Shown one piece after another: positions 26,832-35,786 of a DNA stretch of 64,000 nucleotides (the first letter of the stretch is position 1; each line of letters begins with the position of its first letter). Origin of the DNA: M55B167 sp964406095 (lineage in GTDB: Bacteria; Verrucomicrobiota; Kiritimatiellia; RFP12; UBA1067); NCBI GenBank assembly GCA_964406095.1, contig CAYOQJ010000099.1, positions 50,680 through 114,679 of the forward strand. The letters run 5' to 3'. Under the pieces are notes generated by a model. The model was not told where the DNA came from. It did no database searches and worked only from the letters and a program-made list of their open reading frames with translations. Made by a program: the position numbers and the translations under genes.

Positions 26832-27842
26832 ATGAACTCTCTGCAACGTTACCTGAACACCATCAAAGGCGAGCCGGTCGATTTTCTGCCGCGCGTGCCC
26901 ATTCTGATGCAGTTCGCCGCTGAGTACATCGGCTCGAACTACGGCGCTTTCGCCGCCGACCACCACGTGCTGGTTGAAGCGAACATGCGATGCCGGGATG
27001 CTTTCGATTTCGATCAGGTCAGCGTGATCTCCGACCCCTACCGCGAAACCCAAGGCTTTGGCGGAAAAATCCGCTATGAGCCGAAGCATCCCCCGGTCTG
27101 CGAACAGATCGTTGTGCCCGACATCGGCAACCTCGACACGCTGCCCGACGATCCCGACCCCTATCACTCGGAGCGCATGCTGGACAGAGTTCTGGCGGTG
27201 CGTGCCTTCAAGAAACTCATCGGCGGAAGCTGCTCGATTCTGGGATGGGTCGAAGGCCCCGCCGCCGAGGCGGCCGATCTGCACGGCGTGGAGGCTTTTC
27301 TGATGGACATTCTCATGGAGCCCGAAGCAACGGCGGAACTCATGCGGCGATGCACGCAAACTGCTATCCGCTTCGCCCGGGCTCAGGTAGCCGAGGGTGC
27401 GGACACGATTGGAATCGGCGACGCAATCTGCAGTCAGATTCCGCCGGATATCTACCGTGAACTCGTGCGACCGCTGCAGCGGGAGCTCTTCGACGTTGTT
27501 CACGCGGCCGGTGCGCTCGTGAAACTCCACATCTGCGGTGACATCACCCACCTGCTACCTCATATCGCCGATCTGCCTGTCGATATTCTCGATCTGGATC
27601 ACATGGTCGATCCCGCTTTCGCGCGCCGTTGCGTAGGCTCCCGGATGGCGATCGCGGGTCGGATGGACCCTGTAAGCGAGGTGCTCCGTGGCACACCGGA
27701 AACGATACGCGCTGCGGTTGCAGCCGATTACCGCAACCTGGGCAACCCTCATCTCGTCATGGCTGGTTGCGAAATCCCCTCTGGCACGCCGCCTGAAAAT
27801 CTAAAGGCGCTCTGCGAGCCCGTGGCGTTTCAAGAGCCGTAA
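26832..27842 (+). CDS. UroD-family methyltransferase-like protein (MtaA/CmuA type)
   Basis: The 336-residue protein has a uroporphyrinogen-decarboxylase fold, but with the zinc-site pattern of corrinoid-dependent methyltransferases rather than true HemE. H233 and C235 in 'LVKLHICGDITHLLPHI' and C313 in 'LVMAGCEIPSGTPPENL' make the H-x-C...C set. Other family segments are 'GSCSILGWVEGPAAEAADL' and 'AEGADTIGIGDAICSQI'. Members transfer methyl groups between corrinoid proteins and thiols or demethylate methoxylated compounds. No corrinoid protein gene lies in the window, so it may work with a partner elsewhere or have another role. It sits directly after a sugar oxidoreductase in a GC-rich cassette and ends 37 bases before the GH127 relic. 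Confidence 0.8.
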   Translation: MNSLQRYLNTIKGEPVDFLPRVPILMQFAAEYIGSNYGAFAADHHVLVEANMRCRDAFDFDQVSVISDPYRETQGFGGKIRYEPKHPPVCEQIVVPDIGNLDTLPDDPDPYHSERMLDRVLAVRAFKKLIGGSCSILGWVEGPAAEAADLHGVEAFLMDILMEPEATAELMRRCTQTAIRFARAQVAEGADTIGIGDAICSQIPPDIYRELVRPLQRELFDVVHAAGALVKLHICGDITHLLPHIADLPVDILDLDHMVDPAFARRCVGSRMAIAGRMDPVSEVLRGTPETIRAAVAADYRNLGNPHLVMAGCEIPSGTPPENLKALCEPVAFQEP

Positions 27843-27973
27843 AAACGCACCCGAGCTTCCGCACTCAATCATTCCCGTTCGCATTTTTTCGAACAGCACC
27901 ACTCTGATGGCATCGGCAGTAATTCCAACGGCCAGAAGGGAAACCAACATAACAAATATTATTGTTTTCATAA
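27843..27973 (-). repeat. GH127 5'-end repeat, copy 2, and junction with the UroD-like gene
   Basis: Positions 27880-27973 match 24310-24403 in the same orientation. The 37 bases 27843-27879 lie between the UroD-like stop and the end of similarity and mark the probable junction of the GC-rich cassette. Confidence 0.65.
27880..27971 (-). pseudogene. GH127 N-terminal relic (about 30 codons)
   Basis: On the minus strand the ATG at 27971 opens 'MKTIIFVMLVSLLAVGITAD' and continues 'AIRVVLFEKMR', closely matching 'MKKIIFFMLVSAQVVGFTAD' and 'TIRMVSFEKVR' of the GH127-like gene at 24403. Similarity stops after about 30 codons, near the end of the UroD-like gene. The start codon overlaps the stop of the XylR-like gene (ATGA), so this was once the second gene of a regulator-hydrolase operon. 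The body of the gene is gone from this place. Confidence 0.75.
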
Positions 27974-29176
27974 ACTTTTGACAGTCCTATTATTACGCAG
28001 CACAGCAGAATTGCAGGGTGCATTTTTGCGATACTCACGCATAGTCAAACCGAAACTTTTTTTAAAGCGCTGTTTCAAATAGTTTTCGTTGCCAAATCCG
28101 CAGAGCTCGCCGATATCTTTGATGGGCAGCGTTGTGGTGCGTAGCAGGCGTGCGACATGCTCAAGGCGCACCGTCTGAATTACCGACAGAATCGACTGTC
28201 CCTTCACTTGTCGAAAACGCAGATCAGCGAGACTACGTGAAACATTTAAATAATGAGCGACATCTTCAACCCCGATACCCTCACAGGCATTTGCTTCAAT
28301 AAACTCGCAAGCCCGCTGTACCATTCGTCCAGCCATGCAGCAGGGAGCGGTTGAACCGCGTTCAACAATACGCTTTACCGGCACCAGCACTCTCCGCCGT
28401 TCTGTTGATTCAGCGTTCAGCATGCGGTTCAGCAGGTCAGCCGCCTGATATCCTCCCGCCTCGAAATCAGGCTGAATGCTCGTCAGGGTCGGATGAGTCC
28501 GCGTGCAGATCATAACCTCGTTATCTACACTGAGCACAGCAATCTCCTCGGGAATGCGGATATGCTCTTGGTGACAAAGCTCCAGCACATCATGTGTACA
28601 GCGGTCGCAGGCCACAAAGAGCGCCAGCGGCTTAGATAGATCATGTATCCAGCGAGCCAGATCGCGTTGATCTCCGGCAACGGCAAAATCGACGTCCATC
28701 GTATAAACCGCGCAATTTCTGCCGCTCGTTTTTAATGCAGCGACAAACTCCCTCTCACGAATTCTTGACCACTCCCATTCAGAACTGGCTCCGATAAAGG
28801 CGTAATTCGGATAATCGAGTTTTTGCAAAAAGTACTCCGCCGCCAGCCGGGCAACCTCTTTTGAATCGGTCACCAAATCTATAATATTTGTTTTACGCTC
28901 CTTCAAAGCGCCGGGCTCACGCATATCCATTGTTATCAAAGGCATGTCGATATCAGCCAGCATTGCCAGTGCCCGCGGCGAGAGCTGATTACTGACAATC
29001 ATGCCCTGCGCTCCCCATTCCAAAGCGTGCTCAAGAACATCGGAGTCCATTTTATCGCGGACAAGCTTAACCTCCCAGCAGTTGTGCTGCAACACCCAAC
29101 TCATGATTCCGTCGAAGCGATCCGACTGATCCTGATAACCAGTGCGTAGAGCCACAACCACCCGCTTAAGTTCCAT
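27968..29176 (-). CDS. XylR-like AraC-family regulator with periplasmic-binding-type sensor domain
   Basis: Residues about 1-280 read as a LacI/periplasmic-binding sugar-sensor domain ('ALEWGAQGMIVSNQLSPRAL', 'YAFIGASSEWEWSRIRERE', 'IPEEIAVLSVDNEVMICTRTHPTLTSIQPDFEAGGYQAADLL'). The last ~100 residues are an AraC double HTH ('IGVEDVAHYLNVSRSLADLRF', 'LPIKDIGELCGFGNENYLKQRFKK'). This is the XylR arrangement, which senses a pentose or other sugar. The ATG at 29176 has AAGGG at good spacing; an in-frame ATG at 29194 has none. It is divergent from the GH2 gene, whose upstream region has a paired direct repeat. Its stop overlaps the start of the GH127 relic, suggesting an old regulator-hydrolase operon. 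Confidence 0.85.
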   Translation of the reverse strand: MELKRVVVALRTGYQDQSDRFDGIMSWVLQHNCWEVKLVRDKMDSDVLEHALEWGAQGMIVSNQLSPRALAMLADIDMPLITMDMREPGALKERKTNIIDLVTDSKEVARLAAEYFLQKLDYPNYAFIGASSEWEWSRIREREFVAALKTSGRNCAVYTMDVDFAVAGDQRDLARWIHDLSKPLALFVACDRCTHDVLELCHQEHIRIPEEIAVLSVDNEVMICTRTHPTLTSIQPDFEAGGYQAADLLNRMLNAESTERRRVLVPVKRIVERGSTAPCCMAGRMVQRACEFIEANACEGIGVEDVAHYLNVSRSLADLRFRQVKGQSILSVIQTVRLEHVARLLRTTTLPIKDIGELCGFGNENYLKQRFKKSFGLTMREYRKNAPCNSAVLRNNRTVKSL

Positions 29177-29335
29177 CTGTACGCCCTTTTGCATAATTTT
29201 ATTATATCTTATCCACAGCACTGCGTCCAGTGCGGATTGTTGAAAAACGATTATTTTTTTTAAGGAAACGTATGTGGTAAAGATTTCTGATTTCGTCTAT
29301 TGTAACAGCAACGATCGGATAAATCGCATGTGTTG

Positions 29336-29371
29336 CTTTCCGGTTAAACTGCTGACAGAACCTTTCCGGTT
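29336..29371 (+). promoter_or_regulatory. Direct repeat CTTTCCGGTT, candidate operator for the GH2 gene
   Basis: CTTTCCGGTT occurs at 29336-29345 and again at 29362-29371 (26-base period), 25 bases before the GH2 start and in the spacer shared with the XylR-like regulator. AraC-family proteins typically bind paired direct repeats. A partial match (CTTTCCGGTCC) also occurs before pnp, so the half-site alone is not specific. Confidence 0.4.
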
Positions 29372-29395
29372 CATGAATGAAAGGGATTATTGATA

Positions 29396-32300
29396 ATGCT
29401 AACGATAAAATCAGGCAATTTTAAAACGTCACTCCGAACGATAGTTGCAACTCTGTTGCTGGTTAGCGGAGCACTCAACAGCAGGGCGTGGCTTTCATGG
29501 TTTAGAAATTCGAAAGCGGCGCGGGAATCCATCAATCTTGACGGAGTTTGGAATTTCGCGACCGATCCGGATAATACCGGCGAAAGCGAACGCTGGTATC
29601 TGCCGGAGACTCGTTTGCCGACCATGCCGCGTGAGGGTTATTCCCCGAACGCCCGCGGCGAAATCAAAGTGCCCGGCGTATGGTCCAACCAGGGTTACGG
29701 CACCGCGACTGATCAGGCACATCATAACTTTATCGGAAAAGGCTGGTACAAAAAAACCATTAAAATACCCTCCGACTGGCAAGACCGCCATATTTTTCTG
29801 AAGGTCACCGGAGTCATGCGCTACTCGAAAATCTGGGTTGATCAGCACTATCTGGGAGAACACATCGGCTTTCTGTCTGTCCAGGAACATGATATAACAT
29901 CCTGTGTCAAAGCAGGCGAAACTGCAACAGTCACAATCCAGGTCGATTCCAAGCAGCGCTGGGAGATCGATGCCATGACCGGCGCGGCCTCGCAGACCAC
30001 CGCCAATATGAACATCGCCCTCGGAGGGATCTGGGGGCATGTCCTACTCGAAGCACGCTCAAATGCCTGGTTGAGCGACCTGTTTGTACAGCCGGATGTT
30101 ACAACCGACACCTGCCTGATCAGCGCTCAGTTAAACGAGGAGGCCGCTCTGTCACAGAGCGTCATTGCCGAAGTGCTGGACAACCGCGGCAAAGTTGTCG
30201 CCCGAATTGACCGGAACATCACGCAGAGTGATATCGAACAAAAAAAGTTAAGCGTCAGAGTCGCACTGCCCGATGCGCAGCTCTGGAGTCCTGAAACCCC
30301 CTATCTCTACACCGCCCGACTTTCCCTGCAAGAGGATGGCAAGAAAACTGATGAAATTGAAGAGCGTTTCGGAATGCGCAACTTCACGATTGACGGTTAC
30401 CGTCTGCTGCTGAACGGACAGCAGATCATGCTGCGGGGCATTGGCGACGACCATGTTTATCCCGGAGAGCTGACAATGCCAAGCGACAAAGAACTGCATC
30501 TCCGGCAGCTCAGCATGATCAAGTCCTACGGTTTCAACCATGTGCGCCATCACAGCACCGTGATGCCTCCCGAGTATTACGATGCCTGTGATGAACTGGG
30601 TATTATCGTGACTGTTGAATTTCCGATTCTTTACGTGCCCTACATCCCGCTGCTGCAGCAACAAGGCATTCCAGAGAAAGGCGGAAAAAGATGGCGCAGC
30701 AAAGTTCCACCCGGCACCGATCCGCAGCCGGCCATGGACACCTATGTCCGCGAGTGGGAGGCGGTTATCAAACGCTACCGGAACAACCCCTGTGTGCTAT
30801 GCTGGGTGATGGGCAACGAACTGTGGGAGGGTTATCCGCCGCGCCATGAATTCAAGGCCAAAGTTGATGAACTTGATCCGCATGGATTTTTCGCCGACAC
30901 CGACGGGATGCACTTGCGCAGAGTTACTGAACCGGAAAATGACCGCGACACGCTCGACATTTATTTCGCGCAGTTCCGTGAGGCATCATGGGATGTGTTC
31001 GGGCCCAACAATAAATATGTGACATCCGAACCGCGCAAACCGGTGATATCACATGAAACCGGCAACTACACCACCTTCACAAACCCGGATATTGTGCGGC
31101 GCTTCTCTGAGTCGATTGTAATCCCGTTCTGGCTGACCAACGGCGTTGACCGACTACAGCAGCTTGGTCTGCTGAAAGAAGCCGAAGAGTGGTCGCTAAA
31201 ATCGGACCGGCTCTACGCGCTTCAACATAAATACAACATCGAGTGTCTGCGGAAGAACCGTTACATCTCCGGCTATCACTGGTGGCTCTTCCAGGATTAT
31301 TGGACCACCTCCGGCGGATTGGTTGATTATTTCTTCCGACCAAAAGATGTCGCCAAAGACGAGGTGCTTACATACAACCGCGATGTTGTTCTGTTGCAGG
31401 ATGGGCTGGAGCCGAACTACCGCAGTAACACTCCGCTGAATCTCAGACTCATGCTCTCAAATTTCTGCGGCCAATCCCTGAATGGCAGCGTTAATCTGCA
31501 AATTTTGCTCGGAGATAATTGCATAAAACGGGAGACGATAAAATTGCCTGAAATTGCAAACGGCGATGTCGCCGATGCAGGCAGCATCGAACTCCCCTTG
31601 CCTGATGTCAAAGAACCTGCTCTGCTGCGCGTCACGGCGAAGCTTCTCTCCGACAATGCCGAAGCGGACAACTCGTGGGAGTCGCGGATTTTTCCCGCAG
31701 ATATACACCCTGAAAACAAGGAGGTTGTGGTTTACAACTGCCTGCAAGATAAAAAATTGCTCGCCGGATTCAACTGCGTCGACTTGCCGCAGAATGAAAA
31801 GCTCTCATCAATGGCGGTTTACGTGACTGACAATTTTGAGGATGATCGTCTGGCCGCGGCACTTGAGCTGGGTGCCGCGGTTGTCTGCTTGGCCAACAGC
31901 ACAACACTTCCTTTCCTGAGCAGTCACAAGGTCTCGTTCAAATCGAGCTGGTGGAAAGCAGGGCGTCACCCGGGCCACAACCACACCGGCACCTATGTTT
32001 ACGACAATCCGGTCACTGCCGCCATGACACCCGATGGGTGGTGCGACGGCGGCTGGCGACACCTCATGAGTGACGCACACAAATTTATTTTTGATGACCA
32101 ACGTCCCCAGCCCGAGATCTTCGTGCGCGCTCTGCCGAGTCTGCTGCGGGTGGACAACGCCGCCCTACTTTTCAGCGTTCGAATCGGAAAAGGCTCATTA
32201 ATTGTAAGCGGCTTCAACCACGCCGGTGCCGCGGGACGCCCCGAGAATGAGTGGCTACTGGCGCGTCTGCTCGACTATGCGACCACCTTTCCGCAACCAC

Positions 32301-32851
32301 AAAAGACCTGGCCAGCCCTGCTCCTGAAACCGGTTTACGCCGCGCCGGAGGGTTGTCTGCCCGGATTCAAATCGGTCGTCTCCACTGTGCCGCAGCTCAG
32401 TGAGGTCAAGGTTGTGAACCGCTCATACAAAGCGGAACGGACAACCATGTATGCCTGTCGTCAAACCCAGATCGGCAATGCGGTGACCTGGGAGACCGTG
32501 CCATATCCGGAAACATCCGGCACAGCAAAACCGTGTACCTTTGTCTTCTCCGGAGCTCTGGGTTATCTAGCGCAGCCTAAAACCGCCGGCTTCGCACTGG
32601 ACATCAACGGTAAGGAGGCACTGCGTTTCGATGTTTCAGACAAACCAGAGTGGCGCAGTTCTGATGGCAACGTGCAGATGCGTTTTGATGTGCGTATAAA
32701 GCATGAATCAGGTGACCGCTTCGGATTGTTTCACCTGACAGTTCCGTCAGAGATGCTCACTCCGGGCAAACCCTGCCGGCTGACGGTGCGTTCACTCAGC
32801 CAAAACAGCCGGCGCTGGTTCGGACTGCACCACATCACCGAACTGCGCTGA
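29396..32851 (+). CDS. GH2-family glycoside hydrolase (beta-galactosidase/glucuronidase-like), secreted
   Basis: The 1151-residue protein begins with a signal segment (about 1-31) and the GH2 sugar-binding jelly roll ('SINLDGVWNFATDP', 'GKGWYKKTIKIPSDW', 'LFVQPDVTTDTCLISAQL'). An Ig-like domain ends with 'LWSPETPYLYTARL...RFGMRNFTIDG', and the TIM barrel starts at 'LLLNGQQIMLRGIGDDHVYPG'. The acid/base is E475 in 'CVLCWVMGNELWEGYPP' and the nucleophile E554 in 'PVISHETGNYTTF'. About 450 residues after the barrel form extra beta-rich domains, longer than in E. coli LacZ-type enzymes. The ATG follows AAAGGGA. The divergent XylR-like regulator and upstream direct repeat suggest substrate-induced control. 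GH2 enzymes occur in porphyran and agaran loci; specificity here is unproven. Confidence 0.82.
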   Translation: MLTIKSGNFKTSLRTIVATLLLVSGALNSRAWLSWFRNSKAARESINLDGVWNFATDPDNTGESERWYLPETRLPTMPREGYSPNARGEIKVPGVWSNQGYGTATDQAHHNFIGKGWYKKTIKIPSDWQDRHIFLKVTGVMRYSKIWVDQHYLGEHIGFLSVQEHDITSCVKAGETATVTIQVDSKQRWEIDAMTGAASQTTANMNIALGGIWGHVLLEARSNAWLSDLFVQPDVTTDTCLISAQLNEEAALSQSVIAEVLDNRGKVVARIDRNITQSDIEQKKLSVRVALPDAQLWSPETPYLYTARLSLQEDGKKTDEIEERFGMRNFTIDGYRLLLNGQQIMLRGIGDDHVYPGELTMPSDKELHLRQLSMIKSYGFNHVRHHSTVMPPEYYDACDELGIIVTVEFPILYVPYIPLLQQQGIPEKGGKRWRSKVPPGTDPQPAMDTYVREWEAVIKRYRNNPCVLCWVMGNELWEGYPPRHEFKAKVDELDPHGFFADTDGMHLRRVTEPENDRDTLDIYFAQFREASWDVFGPNNKYVTSEPRKPVISHETGNYTTFTNPDIVRRFSESIVIPFWLTNGVDRLQQLGLLKEAEEWSLKSDRLYALQHKYNIECLRKNRYISGYHWWLFQDYWTTSGGLVDYFFRPKDVAKDEVLTYNRDVVLLQDGLEPNYRSNTPLNLRLMLSNFCGQSLNGSVNLQILLGDNCIKRETIKLPEIANGDVADAGSIELPLPDVKEPALLRVTAKLLSDNAEADNSWESRIFPADIHPENKEVVVYNCLQDKKLLAGFNCVDLPQNEKLSSMAVYVTDNFEDDRLAAALELGAAVVCLANSTTLPFLSSHKVSFKSSWWKAGRHPGHNHTGTYVYDNPVTAAMTPDGWCDGGWRHLMSDAHKFIFDDQRPQPEIFVRALPSLLRVDNAALLFSVRIGKGSLIVSGFNHAGAAGRPENEWLLARLLDYATTFPQPQKTWPALLLKPVYAAPEGCLPGFKSVVSTVPQLSEVKVVNRSYKAERTTMYACRQTQIGNAVTWETVPYPETSGTAKPCTFVFSGALGYLAQPKTAGFALDINGKEALRFDVSDKPEWRSSDGNVQMRFDVRIKHESGDRFGLFHLTVPSEMLTPGKPCRLTVRSLSQNSRRWFGLHHITELR

Positions 32852-32981
32852 TCTTTGATTGGAAAAATAAACAGACCGGTATTCGCCATGAACTCTACGT
32901 CTTGACAAGACAGAATTACGGAACTTACACAATGTAAAAAACAGTCGATATAGTTTACCGACAGCAATACAGGAGATAGTT

Positions 32982-35660
32982 ATGAGAAAATCCATCCAAA
33001 TCACAGTGTTCTGCGCAACACTGATGTGCATTGCCGGAGAGGCGAGAGCACAAACAGTCGCATATTGGCCATTCGGAACCAATTATGTTTATGACGCTTC
33101 AACCAACGGCTACCACCTGCAGGCCGACGGGGTGATCTTTCAGGACGGTGCCGCTCTGCTCAACAGCAACAGCGTCAAAAAATTCAGTACTTTGTCGGCA
33201 CTTACACTCAGCCCGTACTCCGCCGTAACCCTGGAGTTCTGGCTCAAAACCGAATCCGCAACCACCACGCATGCCGTATTCGAACTCGGCAGTCCGTGCT
33301 TTACCGCCGGTGGACTTCAGGTAATACTCAATCCTGGTGATGGACAAAATAACCAGCTTAAAGGCTCCTATTTCACCGCCCAGGGAAAAGCCTACAAGGA
33401 GTATACGGACACAGCCAACACCGTGGCGGACGGCATCTGGCACCATTTTGCAGTTGTAGTTGACCGCAATGCCGCCGACAATACAGACCGTCTCAAACTC
33501 TATCTTGACGGAGAGTTGCAGAGTGACGGCATAATGGATCAGTCCGGCAGCCCGCTCTTTAAAGATGCCCGGCTCTTTATCGGGTCACGTAACGACGGTG
33601 CATTCTTCCCCCGACTTGACGGAATGCTGGATGACATCCGCATTACAGCCGCAGCTCTGACACCCTCCGAATTCATACAGCAGCGCACAATCGATGACCA
33701 CCAGCCTCTGGCATACTGGCCCTTCGGCACAAATGAGTTTAACGATGTCGCGGGCGACAACCCCCTCGCCGCGTCAGGCACAATCTTCACCAACGGCGCA
33801 GTTGAAATGCCGGGCAATAAAGTTGTTTTCTTTGACACTGCGTATGACGTACTGCTGAGCGATTATGATGCCGTGACTCTGGAGTGCTGGCTGAAAACTT
33901 CCTCAACCGCGCAACATGTCATTTTTGAACAGACAACCACGGCATATATGAATCCCGGTGCCATATCGGTACTTATCAGTTCGGGAGCAGCCGGTGAAAT
34001 CAGAGCCAACTATTATGTGGACACACAGGCAAACTATTATGACTGGACTGACAGCTCCAATTCCGCAGCCGATGACAATTGGCACCACATCGCCATGGTT
34101 GTCGATCGCACTGCCACCAATGACAGCGACCGAGTGCGGCTCTATTTCGACAACCAGTTGCAGGCGGTGGAAGGCTGGTCACAGTCCAGCAACACCGTTT
34201 TCCGGAACGGCAGGCTCTACATCGGTTCGCGCTCCAACGCCACCCAGTATGACAAGTTCACAGGATTACTTGATGACATCCGCATCACTGCCGCAGCTCT
34301 GCGTCCCGGGCAATTTGTGCAGCAGCGCACTACCGATGTTACTGAACCGCATGATGACCTGATCGCCTACTGGCCCTTCGGCGAGCACGGAGTCGAGGAT
34401 GTTTCAGGAAACACCAACCATCTTTTCAATCAGAATGTTGTCCTGACGGAAGAGGGTTATGCGCTGTTCAATGGAGTCGACGCCTACCTGAAAACACAAC
34501 GCACCCTTGACCGATCGATGTACAGCGACATAACCATTGAGTGCTGGTTCAAACCCGAATCAGAAATATCCACCTCGCATCACATCTTTTCCAGCGATAA
34601 TATCGCGGAATCCGGATGCTACTATGTTTATCTATATCAAAACTCGCTATGGGGTCAGTTGCGAATCGATTCCGCTTGGCAGGTGGATCGGCAGCCTCAG
34701 TTTCAGAAACACACCAATGCCTGGCATCATCTCGCCTATGTGGTTAGCGGCTATCAGCTCGGTGGCTATCAGTTGCAATTATTTGTCGACGGGCAGTCGG
34801 TTTCGTTGACAAGCACAACCACCGCCACCATTGAAGCGATGATCAATCAGACGTTCTGGATCGGCACCAAGGGCGAAACCGGAGGCACCGGAAAGTTTTT
34901 CAAAGGCAGAATCGACGACATCCGCGTAACCGGTCGCGCACTGGCTCCCTGGGAGTTTATGAAATACCGTTCCAGCACTGCCGACGTTCTGGCCTACTGG
35001 CCTTTCCGTTCAGGAACGCTTCTGATGGAGGATGCCAGCGGCAACGACAACACGCTCACTAACATCAACACTGAGTTTGAACATGGCGCCGCCGTCTTCA
35101 ACGGCACCGACTCCTATCTCAAAACAGTCGAACCTCTTGACCTCAGCAATCACCGGTACATGACCATTGAATGTTTCGCGCAGTTCGGCGACACCGCCAG
35201 TCCTGATTACGGCAGACGCATCTTCTCGATGACAAACACGACAGGAGCCGGCTCCATGCGGCTCTACACCTATCAGGATCGGCTGTACAGCGAATATCGC
35301 GCCACCAACACAGAGTGGAACCAGGATTATCTTGATCCGCTCACTCCCCTGGGTGACGAAGAGTGGCATCATCTGGCCTGTGTGATCAATCCTCTGAGCG
35401 TGGGTGTCGACAACAGCCTATTCTATGTTGACGGGGCTCTGATTGAGAGCGGCAGCCAGTTTAACGGAACCGGAGTGAACTGGCTCTTCAACAAAGTCTT
35501 TTTTATCGGCGCCGAAGAGGATAACAACGGCACTGCCGGCAACTTCTTCACCGGCAGACTGGATGACATCCGCATTGTTGACCGCGCCCTTCTGCCATCG
35601 GAGTTCATGACCATTGATCAACTTACTGTGACATACGGAACCTTGATGATGATACGCTGA
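32982..35660 (+). CDS. Secreted protein of four tandem LamG/concanavalin-like domains
   Basis: A signal peptide ('MRKSIQITVFCATLMCIAGEARAQ', after AGGAGATAGTT) is followed by four units. These start near 33055, 33703, 34360 and 34988 with 'AYWPFG' or 'AYWPFR'. Each unit repeats 'xVTLExWLKTxS', 'WHHxAxVVDRxAxNDxDRLxLYxDxQLQ' and 'FIGSRxxA.....GxLDDIRITAAAL.P.EF'. Units 1 and 2 are most alike; 3 and 4 form a second pair. The product should fold as four jelly-roll lectin-like domains, probably for binding glycans at the surface. No enzymatic domain or membrane anchor is seen. It lies between GH2 and a sulfatase gene on the same strand. Confidence 0.78.
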   Translation: MRKSIQITVFCATLMCIAGEARAQTVAYWPFGTNYVYDASTNGYHLQADGVIFQDGAALLNSNSVKKFSTLSALTLSPYSAVTLEFWLKTESATTTHAVFELGSPCFTAGGLQVILNPGDGQNNQLKGSYFTAQGKAYKEYTDTANTVADGIWHHFAVVVDRNAADNTDRLKLYLDGELQSDGIMDQSGSPLFKDARLFIGSRNDGAFFPRLDGMLDDIRITAAALTPSEFIQQRTIDDHQPLAYWPFGTNEFNDVAGDNPLAASGTIFTNGAVEMPGNKVVFFDTAYDVLLSDYDAVTLECWLKTSSTAQHVIFEQTTTAYMNPGAISVLISSGAAGEIRANYYVDTQANYYDWTDSSNSAADDNWHHIAMVVDRTATNDSDRVRLYFDNQLQAVEGWSQSSNTVFRNGRLYIGSRSNATQYDKFTGLLDDIRITAAALRPGQFVQQRTTDVTEPHDDLIAYWPFGEHGVEDVSGNTNHLFNQNVVLTEEGYALFNGVDAYLKTQRTLDRSMYSDITIECWFKPESEISTSHHIFSSDNIAESGCYYVYLYQNSLWGQLRIDSAWQVDRQPQFQKHTNAWHHLAYVVSGYQLGGYQLQLFVDGQSVSLTSTTTATIEAMINQTFWIGTKGETGGTGKFFKGRIDDIRVTGRALAPWEFMKYRSSTADVLAYWPFRSGTLLMEDASGNDNTLTNINTEFEHGAAVFNGTDSYLKTVEPLDLSNHRYMTIECFAQFGDTASPDYGRRIFSMTNTTGAGSMRLYTYQDRLYSEYRATNTEWNQDYLDPLTPLGDEEWHHLACVINPLSVGVDNSLFYVDGALIESGSQFNGTGVNWLFNKVFFIGAEEDNNGTAGNFFTGRLDDIRIVDRALLPSEFMTIDQLTVTYGTLMMIR

Positions 35661-35703
35661 AGCGTCTACTCCTGTGCTCCGCATGCTGTTTGCGAAGTGC
35701 TTT

Positions 35704-35786
35704 TGTAGTAGTCGCTCTGTGAGCGACATCTTAAAAGCAGCCCGTTGCGCGAGACCGATGGTGCCGCTTATAAAGCAGCTACTACA
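35704..35786. repeat. REP/MITE-like palindromic element
   Basis: An 83-base non-coding element has perfect 8-base inverted ends, TGTAGTAG (35704-35711) and CTACTACA (35779-35786). Inside the left end is a strong hairpin, GTCGCTC-TGT-GAGCGAC. Both arms can be read as TGTAGTAG followed by a YYGCT-type hairpin. No transposase is present. It lies between the LamG gene and the sulfatase start; the frame that runs through it is not considered coding. Confidence 0.5.
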
